A stretch of 64,000 bases of DNA, taken from Bretschneidera sinensis (lineage: Eukaryota > Streptophyta > Magnoliopsida > Brassicales > Akaniaceae). Numbering within the stretch: the stretch's first letter is position 1; each line of letters starts with the position of its first letter. The translations under genes were made by a program, and so were the position numbers. The notes beneath the pieces were generated by a model, which saw only the letters and a list, made by a program, of their open reading frames with translations, searched no databases and was not told the origin of the DNA. Below, one piece after another: positions 9,888-21,436 of the stretch. The stretch covers positions 72,106,817 to 72,170,816 of the forward strand of contig CM043701.1 in the NCBI GenBank assembly GCA_023935145.1, given 5' to 3'.

Positions 9888-11150
9888 TGTTGTGCAAAAA
9901 TATACCTAAATAAATCAGCAAATAATTGAAGTTTTACTTGTAAATGCACAAGGTCAACATAGTAGTATAGTGTGCAAGTGCGAGATCGTTCCACAGGGAT
10001 TGGTAAATTTTGATTTAAAATTAATTTTTGCAATATAAAACGAGAGAAGAAAAAGTGAATTGCTTCGATAATGATAACAGTGTAGGGCTTTGAGATCCAC
10101 CACTGATCATGCTTGCCCAATAAAACAGTGTTCCAATGCTTTAATCACATTATGAATACCTAATGTTGTCAACCTAAGGGCGTGGTCCTTAAGCTATTGA
10201 TTTTCCTAAGCAACAAGTTAGACATGGTGTATACTCTAACTCTTTTCTCTTTTAAACGATTTAGCATGGTGTATACTATGTTATTCCTTAAGAGAGCATA
10301 ATATCCGTGAAAATCGACAAACACACAAGACCTAGGGCATGTTATATACTCCCGGTTTCCCATGTTGATTAACCCAAGAACTCGACGTGGATTTCTTTTG
10401 TTACTATTATTAAACCCAGGACTTGGTCATCCAAATTGATTTAATTAACTAATCCATACCACATGCATATGTTGATTAGGTAAACACATATGAGGAATTC
10501 AATAAAACAGGCATTAATTAAGTAAGCATTATAATATAGCTATTGCAAGGGCAATAATATTTATCAATGGAAAAACATAATCAGGGCTTCAGTCGAGCCC
10601 TACTAGCAAATTAGTTACACATGGTTTTGATGTTAAATATCTTCATAAAGTAAAATAAAGAGAAAAGAATAACCCGAAAATGCTTCCTAGAAAATCCATC
10701 AATTCATCTCCGAAATCTCTTCTCCGAAAGCTCTCTTATTTCTGTGTTTACAGGCCTATTTATAAGGTTTAAGGACATCTGGAAACCCTAAACTCGTAAA
10801 ATAAAACCCTACCCCTACTTTCCAAAACAATATATATCATTTTACTATTCACTGATGCACGTGTGCGCTCCACCACAGACTGGTACACTCGAGTGCAGGT
10901 GCGCTCGAGCCTTCTTCTTGCACGCACGAGCGCTGGTGCGCTCGATCCCAGTCACTGTGCTCGATCGCATTGAGCAGCTTCCAGTTCTTCCAGATTTGTT
11001 CTCTAAGCCAGATAGTGCTCCATTTTCTTCAAAAACCTAGAATAACATAGAAAACACAGAAAATACATAAAATAGCATGAAATAACACAAACTAGGAACT
11101 TAACAAATGTAAATTAAGGGGCTTAAATACGAATATTTAAGTACTTATCA
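9888..11150 (-). repeat. A1 5' LTR (full length)
   Basis: A 1263-base LTR, TGTTGTGC...ACTTATCA on this strand. In element sense the order is: U3 with CG-rich CTCGATCG/CTCGAG units (about 10855-10975), TATA box (complement of CTATTTATAAGG, about 10756-10767), the four-copy GTATACACCATG repeat region (about 10180-10350, first copy damaged), and a tRNA-Asp-identical 11-mer at 9962-9972. Family A copies also lie at 13898-15075, 18582-19842 and 20101-21421. Confidence 0.92.
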
Positions 11151-13892
11151 AGTGTGCAGGGTGGGAGACCACTCAGAGGAAGTGTTCCTTGTCACAAGGA
11201 ACTAAAATACAGAGTTAGAGGGAAGCAGGATTTGTTACTTTTGTAGCTCAGAACACTATTGGTGGGACCCTTAGATTTGGGAGATAGGTTATGGAAACTA
11301 CGAGACATGGCATAGGAAGTAAGTATGCCACCAATGGGAAGTGGTAATCTAAGGTAGGATTGAGAGACAGAAGTTTGTTATAGATATATTCAGATAAGAT
11401 ATTTATCCCAGAATTGTCAAAATTTGAAGTGCTTTGTATAGAAAAGGTGGACATATCAATGTTGGTTGATCTTGGTGCAACCTATTCTTTTACATCCAGT
11501 ATTCATATGAAGTCTATTGAAGTATGTATTAGTCCTTTGATGCAAAATATTTTTGTAAGTTCTCACTAAAGATTGAGTGATAATCATAAATATTTACAAG
11601 GGTAGTGTGATTTGTATCAGTGATAGAGAATCTGAAGCTGATTTATTATCTTTGAATATGATATAATTTCATTTAATTTTGAAAATAAATTGGTTGTCAA
11701 CGTATTGCACTTGGATTGATTGTTCCAGAAAGAAGGTAGTGTTCAAGATATGAATATGGGGAGTTTAACTTTCAGGGAGAACATAAGATACTCTCGAACT
11801 ATCTCATTTTACTCTGACCACTAGGAGATTGTTGAAGAAGGGTTGTGAGGATTATTTAGCATACATAATGGATTCCAAAAAGGAAAATAGGAAGTTAGAA
11901 TAAATCTTAGTGGTGAAAGATTATTCTAATGTAATTCTTGATGAGTTGTTTAGGTTGCCTCCAAGTAGGGAGATTAAATTCTTTATTGATGTGATATCAG
12001 GATCATCACATATATTTAATAGCACCTTATAGAATGACGCCAACTGAATTGAGAGAGTTGAACGTATTATTTTAAGAATTTTTAGATAAACAAAATTTTT
12101 CAGACCTAATGTATTTGGGGGGCCATGTATTGTTCGTGAAAAATGAAGATTGAATGATAAGAGTGTGTATAGACTGCAGATAGTTGAATAAGAACAAATA
12201 CATTTTTCTCAGGATAAATAAATTGTTTGAGCAGTGCAAGGAGTGAGAGTGTTTTCTAAGATAAACTTGAGATTAGGTTATCACCAAATTGAGGATAGAG
12301 AAGGGAGAAGTGCTTAAAACTGCTTTTAGGACACGTTATGGTCATAAGTTTCTTGTGATGTCTTTTGGATTGACTAATGTTCCAAAAACATTCTTGGACT
12401 TGACGAATAGAGTGTGTAAACTATATCTTAATAAGTTTATGGTTGTATTTGACTTTTTGATATAATCTGAGAAGGAAGAACAACATGTGAAACATTAGAC
12501 AGTGTGTTGGAGATTCTGAGAAGAGAGAAATTTTATGCAAAGTTCTCCAAGTGTGAGTGTTGGCTGAATGAAATAAATTTCTTGGAATGTAATATCATGA
12601 AATGGAATAACAGTTGATCTGTAAAGGTAGAAGCAATGTTAAGTTGGGAGAGACCAACTAATATGACTGAGATTAGAATTTTCTTGGGGTTAGCTGGTTA
12701 TTATAGAAGGTTCTTTCAATTTTTTTGTTTATTATTGTAATACTATTGAATAGATTGACCGATAAAGAGGTGAGATTTGTATGGTGAGGGAAGTGTGAGA
12801 AAATGTTTCCAATTACTAAAGGAGAAATTGACTACAGCTCTGGTATTGGTGTTTCCTTCTGGTGATGAAGGATTTGGGGTGACACGTCACATCAATGATT
12901 GGGATATGTGTAATATAGGAAAGCTGTGGCCCATACTTCTAGGCGATTGAGGATTCATGATAGAAATTACCCTACTCATGACTTAGAGTTGGCTGCTATA
13001 GTGTTTACTTTAAAGATTGGAGAAATCGTCTGTATGGAGCCACTTGTGAGATATTCATAGGTTATAAGAGTTTGACATACCTACCTAACCAGAGAGAGTT
13101 GAATTTGAGGTAAGGATGGTGGATGGAGTTGATTAGTAATAACGATCATACAATTCACTATCATCTAGAAAAACAATACGAAGGTGATAGCTGATGCATT
13201 GAGTAGAAAGTCTATAAGAAGATTAACTGCTATTGGGAGTCTTGATGTGAAATTGATGATAGATTTAAGACAGATAAGAATGAAGTTAAATATTAGTGAT
13301 AGAGGATCATAGTTAACGATTATGGTTGTACCGTCATCCATAGTAAAATGCTATAGAGATACAAGATAGAGATGAAGAGATTAAGCATTGAATGCTTACT
13401 AGAAAGCAATACGAGTTCAAAATTGAAGTGAGGGTATTTTGGTATTGGAACATAGGATTTGTGTTCCCAATGATGTAGAGTTGAGAAAGAAGATATTGAG
13501 AGAGGTATATGATGATGTATATTTGATGCACCTGAGTAACAATAAGATGTATAGAGGATTGAGACAAAATTTCTAGTGGTCAGGATTGAAGAGGGATGTA
13601 GTTGAGATTGTGATGTTGTATGGAGCACCATAAAGCATAGTGTCAAATAGAGATGCTAGATTTTCATCTTGGTTTTAGAGAGACTTTCAGAAAGCCACGG
13701 GTACACAGTTGCAATTTAATATAATTTTTCATGCTCAGACAGAAAGGATTTTTAGAGTACTAGAAGATATGTTAAGGGAAAATGTGATGAGTTTCTCAGT
13801 AAGTTGGGATGCTTACATGCCATCGATTGAAATTGCTTATAATAATCAGTATCAAACTAATACTGGGATGGCACCGATTGAAACATTGTATG
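11151..13892 (+). pseudogene. Decayed chromovirus-like gag-pol (main block)
   Basis: The oldest element here. Across all three frames one can follow protease (LVDLGATYSF, about 11460), reverse transcriptase ([28 protein letters not shown] near 12330-12380, then [10 protein letters not shown] near 12690), RNase H with a region ending ADALSRKS (near 13190-13210), and integrase with SNRDARF and FHAQTE (13640-13745) then TLYGR at 13885. Stops and shifts are frequent. The domain order and the ALYGR-type motif fit a plant chromovirus such as Del/Tekay. A2 interrupts it at 13893-13897. Confidence 0.82.
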
Positions 13893-13897
13893 GTAGG

Positions 13898-15075
13898 TGG
13901 TGTGCAAAAATATACCTAAATTAATAAGCAAATATTTAAACAGTTTTACTTGCAAGTGAATAATGTCAACAGAGTAGTATAGTGTGCAAATGCGAGATCA
14001 TCTCCACAAGGATTGGTGAATTTCTCTTTAGAATTAGTTTTGCAATATAAAACGATAGAAATAAATATTGAGTTTGAATTAATAATGATAAAAGCGTAGG
14101 GACTTGATATCCACCACTAATCATGCTACCACAACAAAACAATATGCCAATGCTCTACTCATACTATGAATACCTAATGTTTGTCAACCTAAGGGCATGG
14201 TGTATACTCCTTAAGCTATTGATTTCCCTAAGCAACGAGTTAGGCATGGTGTATACTCTAACTCTTTTCTTTCTTATTTGATTCAACATGGTGTATACTG
14301 AGTTGTTCCTTAAGAGAGCATAAGATCTGTGAAAATCGACAACCACATGAGACCTAGGGCATTGTGTATACTCTCGGTTTCCCATGTTGATTAACCCAAG
14401 AATTCAATGTGGATTTATTTTATTACTACTGTTAAACCTAGGACTCGTTCATCCAAATTGATTCAACTAACTAATCCATATCACATGAATATGTCGATCA
14501 GGCAAACACGTATGAGGAATTTAAATAAAAACAGGCATTAATCAAGTTAAGAATCACAGCTTAAATATCATAAGGGCGCCAATACTGAATTATTGAATAA
14601 ACATTATTAGGGCTTCAATCAAACTCTTACTAAGAAGTTAGTTACACATGGCTGTTATGCTAAACATCTTCATAAAATAAAAAATAAAGGAAAAAAGAAA
14701 CCCGAAAACACTATGGAGAAGAGTCGTCAATTCATCTCCCAAGCTTAAAACTAAAAAGAAGATATTATTTCTGTGTTTTACAAGTCTATTTATAGGGTCT
14801 TAAGACATCTAGAAACCATAGCTAGAAAAACAGAACCCTAACCCTACTTTCCAAAATAGGTGCTGCCATTTTACTGCACCGATGCGCTCGATCTCATGTT
14901 GGTGCACTCAAGCGCAAGGTTGCGCTCGAGCCTTCTTCTTGTGCACACGAGTGCTGGTGCGCTCGATCGCACACTTATGTGCTGGTGTGCTCGATCATAC
15001 ACTTCAGTGTAGTGCGCTTGATCGCACTTTCCCTCTGTGCTCGATCGCAATGCTCCCTACGCTCGATCGCATTAA
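13898..15075 (-). repeat. A2 3' LTR, outer end missing
   Basis: Family A LTR starting TGGTGTGC, one change from TGTTGTGC. It keeps the tRNA-Asp 11-mer (13974-13984), four GTATACACCATG repeats (about 14194, 14244, 14286, 14358), the TATA region (about 14787-14800) and an expanded set of CGATCG units (14880-15073). Similarity to other copies ends just after the last unit, so about 170 bases of U3 are gone. Confidence 0.85.
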
Positions 15076-15649
15076 CTGAACTGTGACTGACGATTTTTAT
15101 CGAATAACTTATGGGCGAAAATGATTTGAAGCTGTGGGCAGCACTCTAATAAGGTCTTAGCTTGCTACAAAATCACTAGATACAACCCAAGAGCACATGA
15201 GAGATAATATATATGAATTCAATTATTAAAAACAACAAGTAAATCAATGAACATCCGAAAATGGGGTGATATGAGAAATGCAGGGGAAAACGGGCTTAAA
15301 GGAATACCCAGTGTGTACGTGGGTGTGAGCGATGGCGTAGGGGGGGTCTGGAAAGTGGTATGGTGGTGATGTAGTGGTGATGAGCGGTAAGAGATTAGGT
15401 GTGGGCAAGGTGGGTAGAGAGTTTGAGTGCCGTGCGAGAGTGAGAGTGAAAGAGAGAGTGTGCTAGAGTGAAAGTGAGACGATGCAACAGAATCAAATGA
15501 CTTAAAACTAACATGTGACTCTCTACCTTGAGTGCACTTGTGCGAAGGTGTGTGTGTGTGATTGCACTCGTGCACCATTGGGCGCATGGTGAGGTTGCAC
15601 TTGAGCACACTGTGACATGCGCTCGATCGCAAGGGCAGAATGTACTGAA
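15076..15649. other. Unassigned segment inside A2
   Basis: About 570 bases with no similarity to other parts of family A that I can see. It is rich in GTGTGTG, GAGAGTG and poly-purine stretches and contains one CTCGATCGCA unit (about 15619-15630), so it may be element-derived spacer or a short foreign insertion. Open frames across it are low-complexity and I do not regard them as genes. Confidence 0.4.
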
Positions 15650-16627
15650 CTACAGAAAGTACAAAAAAAAGTGAAAATAATGAAAAACAATTAACAATAA
15701 CAAAAATGGAAATGTACCATACTCAGTGGCCTCAGTACCACTAACCTCAATAGAGCGTTTATCAAAGTCCGTACTGCTCAAGTGCTCTCTATAGTGGCTT
15801 AAGTGCTTGTCTTTTGGCAAAGAATACTTAAAGTCCACAACATGTGGCTCAACTGCTCTTGGCGTTGCTGCATATTCATCATCCCTTAGTTCTCCCAGCT
15901 CATTCAAATGCAACTTCTTTTTATCACCCGATCTTGGATGCATTGGAGAGGTCTTAGGGAGGTGCACAGCTTTAAACATGTCACCAGTAACATCTTCAGA
16001 TGCAGGCTCAATATCCAATCTTTTGAAACTCTGAGTTATGGTGGTCTCCAACAAATTAATATGCTGGACTTGAAAAACTTTCTCAGCAACACCTTGCATG
16101 AAGCGTACATTAGAACATTCCATATCATCTTTGGATGAATTTAATGCGTCGAATATTTTGAATTCTATCCCCTCACCATTTACCTTTATAGTGACAATAC
16201 CCTTGTTCACACAAATATTTGTATCAGAAGTTATCATAAAGGGTCTTCCTAAGATTACAGTCAGAGGTAATGGCATATGACATTCTTCCTTATCTAATAC
16301 AATAAAATCAGCAGGTAAAATAAATTTACCTACCTTCACCAAGACATCCTCAAGAATACTTCTTGGTCATTTGATGCTTCTGTCTGTCAGTTGCAAGGTG
16401 ATGGAAGTTGGTTGAAGCTCCCCTAACCTTAGTGTCTTGAATACAATGTATGGCAGTAAATTTACACTCGCCCCTAGATCCAATAATGCATGCTCAAAAA
16501 TCTGGTCACCTATCTTACAAGGAATGGTAAAGCTACCTGGATCTTTTAGCTTGGGTGGTAGTTTCCTTAACAATACCGCGCTTACCTCTTCAGTTAAAGC
16601 CACTGTTTCATGCTCCTGAAACTTCAT
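15650..16627 (-). pseudogene. A2 aspartic protease and downstream pol linker
   Basis: Homologous to 1398-2400. The right piece (16367-16627) has the retropepsin core ALLDLGASVNLLPYIVF, here with the usual DLGAS. The left piece (15650-16342) has DFIVLDKEE and ILGRPFM and then a linker containing HLNELGELRDDEY. A stop at about 16364-16366 separates them. No reverse transcriptase follows. Confidence 0.82.
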
Positions 16628-16705
16628 TTTATTAGTGCAACAATCTTTTGAAAATTTAGTATAAGTAGAAATTTGTCGAATTACATCTAATAGAGGAATG
16701 TTTAT

Positions 16706-18144
16706 TTATACTTTTCTCAAAATTTCAAAAATATCAAGCACTTTATTTTCTTTCTTTGGCTCTACTAACCTTTGAGGGAAGGGTGGCGCATTCGCCTTCT
16801 CCATTTCACTTACATTGGATGTGGATGTTTTTTCTAGAGATGCTTGTGCAGGCTTATCAACTCCTATGATCTTACCAATTCTGAGAGTTGTCATGGCATT
16901 CAGTTGCTGATGTCCTCTTAGATTAGGTAGTGGTTGGGTTGGAAGTTCACCCAGCTTTCTTTCACTCAGCTCCTTATCCAATTGACCCATTTGTACCTCT
17001 AGTCTTTGAATAGCTTGTTCATGTTTTGTAGTAGTTTATCTTAGCTTAGTCTGAAATTGATTTTCATATGCCATGAACTGATCTTGTGAAGTCATCAACT
17101 GTTGTTGCTGAGTTGCCAATTGCCTCACAAGACGCTGGTTGGGAGTTCCTTTGCTGCCCTTGAAGGTTCAGGGCATTCTGATTGTTGCTCCTAGAGAAGT
17201 TAGGGTGGTTTCGCCATCCAGGATTGTAGGTGTTTGCATATGGATTGTTCTTTGGCGGATAGTTGTTTGGTCCCACATAATTCACTTACTCTGGATCTGC
17301 AAATGAATAAAAAGGACAAGTCTCAGTATTATGATCGAAATGAGAACATATAGCACATACCTGGAGTGGTGTAGCTAGTGGACTAGGTGAGGTGTTCTGT
17401 GCAGTCACGGCTTTAACAAGCATATCTAGCTTCCTCTCCACAGCAGCTATCTGATTAGAGGATCCACTATTTAGAGTCACCTCATACATACCTTTGCTCT
17501 TAACTCCTTGTCTCCCTCTAGAGGAGAATTGCTGGGTGTGCGCACTCAATCTCTCAAAAAGCTCCATAGCTTCTTCACTACTCTTCTCCATCAGCACACC
17601 TCCACAACTTGAATCCATAATACTTTTATTAGTATCACTCAAACCTTCCTAGAAAGCTTGTACCAGTTCATCCTGAGGTAGATTGTGTTGTGGGCATTTG
17701 AGTAGCAACTCGTTGAAATGTCTCCATGCCTCAAAGAACAGGTCTTCATCCTTCTATTGGAAAGATTGAATCTCCTTCCTCCTTCCCCATTTGTCTTGTC
17801 TTTTGAGCTGGGAAAAACTTCCTTAGGAAATTACTGGCCAACTCTTCCCAAGTGTGGATAGAAACTGCAGGCAATGAATTGTACCACAGTTTAGCATTAC
17901 CTTTTAATGAGAAAGGGAAAAGAATTAACATGATTCCCTCTTGGTCTAGGCCCCGGATATGCTGGAACTTACAGAAATCAAAGAATTCCCAAAGATACAA
18001 CTGTGGGTCCTCAGTAGGTGTACCCCTAAAATGAGTCAATGCACTGAGTATCTGCGGAGATATGAAATAGTTGTTTTCCGCCTTTGGTTGATAAGCAATA
18101 CATGATGGCTGGTCGAGGTTCTGTGGGATGAAGGATTGTTTCAT
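16706..18144 (-). pseudogene. A2 gag (capsid and knuckle region), broken
   Basis: Starts at 18144 (MKQSFIPQNLDQPS) and runs through a typical LTR-element capsid domain (DPQLYLWEFFDFCKF, FPFSLKGNAKLWYNSLP, FLRKFFPAQKT) to 17746. It shifts frame and continues at 17642-17286 with EKSSEEAMELFE and CAICSHFDHNTETCP, then at 17285-17064 with YNPGWRNHPNFS and at 16990-16706 with a charged tail. Gag would coat element RNA in the cytoplasm. At least three frame breaks make it non-functional. Confidence 0.82.
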
Positions 18145-18581
18145 AGGTCTTCACTCAGGTGGCGGTTGGTTGTCAAGCTATTCTATCATTTGTGCTTCTC
18201 CCTCGAATTCCTTTTCTACCTCTTCAACGTTGTCTCTAAGCCTTTGTCGAATGGTCTACTAAAGCTCTATATCGAGAGGAAAGAAAGTTAGATTCCTACA
18301 TCGAAGTCCTTGTATGAATTAACGAAAACACTTAACTGCAGCAGTTTCAGTACTGCTGCTCGGGTACTCCCCGCCTCGAGTGCGCTCGATCGCACAAGGC
18401 AGTGCGCTCGATTGCAATGCCACAGATTACTCTGCTGTAGTACCTGAAACATAACAATAGAAAACGAAAATAAATTAGGTTTATGATGAAGCAGAATAAA
18501 ATAGAATAGAAAAATAAAACTGAACTAAAAATAAGCCTTAACAGAAATTTAGCGCAATCTTCAGCAACGGCGCCAAAAACT
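18145..18581 (-). promoter_or_regulatory. A2 leader and primer-binding site
   Basis: Untranslated leader. Beside the LTR the minus strand reads TGGCGCCGTTGCTGAAGA (about 18558-18575), matching the Asp-tRNA complement over its first 12 bases and then diverging. Two CTCGATCGCA/CTCGATTGCA units lie at 18377-18418, the same place as in the A1 leader. Confidence 0.7.
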
Positions 18582-19842
18582 TGTTGTGCAAAAATATACC
18601 TAAATTAATAAGCAAATATTTGAACAGTTTTACTTGCAAGTGCATAAGGTCAACAGAGTAGTATAGTGTGCAAATGCAAGATCATCTCCACAGGGATTGC
18701 TGAATTTCTCTTTTCGCAATATAAAGCGATAGAAATAAATATTGAGTTTGAATTAATAATGATAAAAGCATAGAGACTTGATATCCACTACTAATTTTTC
18801 TACCACAACAAAACAATATGCCAATGCTTTACTCATACTATGAATACCTATGTTTGTCAACCTAAGGGCATGGTGTATACTCCTTAAGTTATTGATTTCC
18901 TTATGCAACGAGTTAGGCATGGTGTATACTCTAACTCTTTTCTTTCTTAAGGGATTCAACATGGTGTATATTGAGTTGTTCCTTAAGAGAGCATAAGATC
19001 TGTGAAAATCAACAATCACATGAGACCTAGGGCATGGTGTATACTCCCGATTTCCCATGTTGATTAACCCAAGAATTCGACATGGATTTATTTTGTTACT
19101 ATTGTTAAACCTAAGACTCGATCATCCAAATTGATTCAACTAACTAATCCATACCACATGCATATGTCGATAAGGTAAACACATATGAGGAATTTAAATA
19201 AAAATAGGCATTAATCAAGTTAAGAATCACAGCATAAATATCGCAAGGGTGCCAATATTGAATTATTGAATAAACATGATTAGAGCTTCAATCAAGCCCT
19301 TATTAAGAAGTTAGTTACACATGGCTGTTATGCTAAACATCTTCATAAAATAAAAAATAAAGGAAAGAAGAAACCTAAAAACACTATGGAGAAGAGTCGT
19401 CAATTCATCTCCCAAACTTAAAACTAAAAAATAAGATATTGTTTCTGTGCTTTACAGGTCTATTTATAGGGTCTTAAGACATCTATAAACCATAGCTAGA
19501 AAAACAGAACCCTAACCCTACTTTCCAAAACAGGTGCTTCCATTTTACTGCACCGATGCGCTCAATCTCATGTTGGTGCACTCGAGTGCAAGGTTGCGCT
19601 CGAGCCTTCTTCTTGTGCACACGAGTGCTAGTGCACTCGATCGCACACTTCTGTGCTCGATCGAATTGTGTGTAGTTTTCAGCTCTTCCAGTTCTTATTC
19701 TCCAAACCAGAAAATGCTCAATTTTCTCCAAGAACCTATAAAAACACAGAAAAAATGAAGTAAAATAGAATAAAATACGTAAGCTAAGAGCTTAACAAAT
19801 GTAAATTAAGGGGCTTAAATATGAATATTTAAGTACTTATCA
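18582..19842 (-). repeat. A2 5' LTR (full length)
   Basis: A 1261-base family A LTR, TGTTGTGC...ACTTATCA. It holds the tRNA-Asp 11-mer at 18658-18668, GTATACACCATG repeats near 18868, 18917, 18959 and 19033, the TATA region at about 19460-19475 and CGATCG/CTCGAG units at 19556-19668. It has fewer CGATCG units than its partner at 13898, though the two were identical at insertion. Confidence 0.92.
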
Positions 19843-20100
19843 GTAGGAGGTGTAGAACTCCTATATGTTTGGAAGAAATAGGAGAGAGGAATATATCTGG
19901 TCCATCCATTATTCAGCTAACAACTGAGATGATCAAATTGGTTAAAAAGAACCATAAAGTAGCACATAGTAGATCGAATAGCTATGCTGATAATAGGAGA
20001 AGACCTCTCAAGTTTCAAATAGGTGGTTGGGTGTATTTAAAAATATCTTCATGAAAAGGTGTGTTGAGGATCAAAAAGAAAGGAAAGCTAGATTCGAAGT
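19843..20100 (+). pseudogene. Chromovirus integrase C-terminal part
   Basis: Continues the old chromovirus frame on the far side of A2: GRRCRTPI-type residues followed by SYADNRRRPLKFQIGGWVYLKIS, the conserved end of integrase, then KGVLRIKKKGKLDSK. The solo LTR interrupts it at 20100. After the LTR the reading resumes for a few residues (YVGP, 21427-21436) before family C sequence begins. Confidence 0.8.
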
Positions 20101-21421
20101 TGATAAGTGCTTAAATATTCATATTTAAGCCCCTTAATTTACATTTGTTAAGCTCTTAGTTTGCGTATTTTAATCCATTTTACTTCATTTTTGTGTTTTC
20201 TGTGTTTTTATAGGTTTTTGGAAGAAATGAAGCATTTTGGAACTCAAAGAGCAAAATTGGAACTGGGAGCTGCAAAAGAGTGCGATCGAGCGCAGTGCTT
20301 GGTGCGATCGAGTGCACAAGGAGAAGGCTCGAGCGTAACCTTGCACTCGAGCGCAAACTCATGCAATCGAGCGCACACACATCAGTAAAACATCAAAACA
20401 GCAGTTCCTATTTTGGAAAGTAGGGTTAGAGACTTGTTTTGGAAATTAGGGTTTCCAAGTGTCCTTAGAACCCTATAAATAGACTTGTAAAACACAGAAA
20501 CAGTATCTCCCTTTTAGTTTAGTTTTTGTTCAGGGAAGCCGGAGGTCGGACGAGCCCAGAGGAGAGATTGTGGAGACGAATTGACGACTCTTCTCTATAG
20601 TGTTTTTGGGTTTCTTCTTTCCTTTGTATTTTATTTTATGATGTTGTTTAGTATCACAACTATGTGTAACTAATTTTCTAGTAAAGGCTTGGTTGAAGCC
20701 CTAATTATGTTTACTCAATAATTCAGTATTGGTGCCTTCGCGATATTTGTGTTATGATGCTTAACTTGATTAATGCCTGTTTTTATTTAAATTCCTCATA
20801 TGTGTTTGCTGATCAACATATGCATGTGGTATAGATTAGTTAGTTGAATCAATTTGGATGACCGAGTCCTAGGTTCAACAATAGTAACAAAAGATATCCA
20901 CACTGGATTCTTGGGTTAATCAACATGAGAAATCGGGAGTAGATACCATGCCCTAGGTCTCGTGTGGTTGTCGATTTCCATAGATCTTATGCTCTCTTAA
21001 GGAACAACTCAGTATACACCATGTTGAATCCCTTAAGAAAGAAAAGAGTTAGAGTAGATACCATGCGTAACTCGTTGCTTAGGGAAATCAATAGCTTAAG
21101 GAGTAGATACCATGCCCTTAGGTTGACAACCATTAGGTATTCATGACATGAGTAAATCATTGGCATACTGTTTTGTTGTGGTAGCATGATTAGTGGTGGA
21201 TATCAAGTCCCTACGCCTTTATCTTTATTAAATTCCAACTCAATATTTATTTCTCTTATTTTTATTTTATTATTGCGAAACTAATTCTAAATCAAAATTT
21301 ACCAATCCCTGTGGAGATGATCTTGCATTCGCACACTATACTACTAAGTTGACCTTGTGCACTTGCAAGTAAAACAAGTCCAATTATTCGCTTATTTATT
21401 TAGGTAGATAATCACACAACA
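20101..21421 (+). repeat. Solo LTR of family A
   Basis: A single plus-strand family A LTR (TGATAAGTGC...CACACAACA) with no internal sequence, flanked by GAAGT (20096-20100) and AAAGT (21422-21426), one substitution apart. Solo LTRs arise when the two LTRs of an element recombine. It shows U3 CGATCG/CTCGAG units (20280-20385), TATA box CTATAAATAG (about 20473-20482), and the tRNA-Asp 11-mer as its complement (21334-21344). Three of its four GTATACACCATG repeats share the same change to GTAGATACCATG. Confidence 0.92.
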
Positions 21422-21436
21422 AAAGTATGTGGGACC

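Larger units (their letters stand above)
67..11150 (-). mobile_element. Ty3/gypsy element A1 (Athila/Tat-like), hosting B1
   Basis: Minus-strand LTR retrotransposon flanked by AGTGT at 62-66 and 11151-11155. Its 5' LTR lies on the right (9888-11150), next to a tRNA-Asp-type primer-binding site. Gag, protease and reverse transcriptase follow leftwards. RNase H (beyond its first residues), integrase and most of the 3' LTR are gone, because the reverse transcriptase joins a partial LTR near 440. Element B1 sits in gag at 3137-8613. The ALLDLGA protease motif, the Asp-tRNA primer site and the FMDD reverse transcriptase motif fit the Athila/Tat side of plant gypsy elements. It cannot move by itself. 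Confidence 0.9.
13898..19842 (-). mobile_element. Ty3/gypsy element A2, most of pol deleted
   Basis: Second family A element, flanked by GTAGG at 13893-13897 and 19843-19847. The 5' LTR is on the right (18582-19842) with the primer site beside it; gag and protease follow; reverse transcriptase, RNase H and integrase are missing. A 560-base stretch of unrelated-looking DNA (15076-15640) lies where they should be, next to a 3' LTR lacking its outer end. It cannot move by itself. Confidence 0.92.

Noticed and set aside
15219..15632. A 137-residue minus-strand open frame rich in His, Ser and Leu
   Set aside because: It lies in GT/GA-rich low-complexity DNA inside A2, has no recognisable domain and includes a CGATCG unit; it is chance coding.
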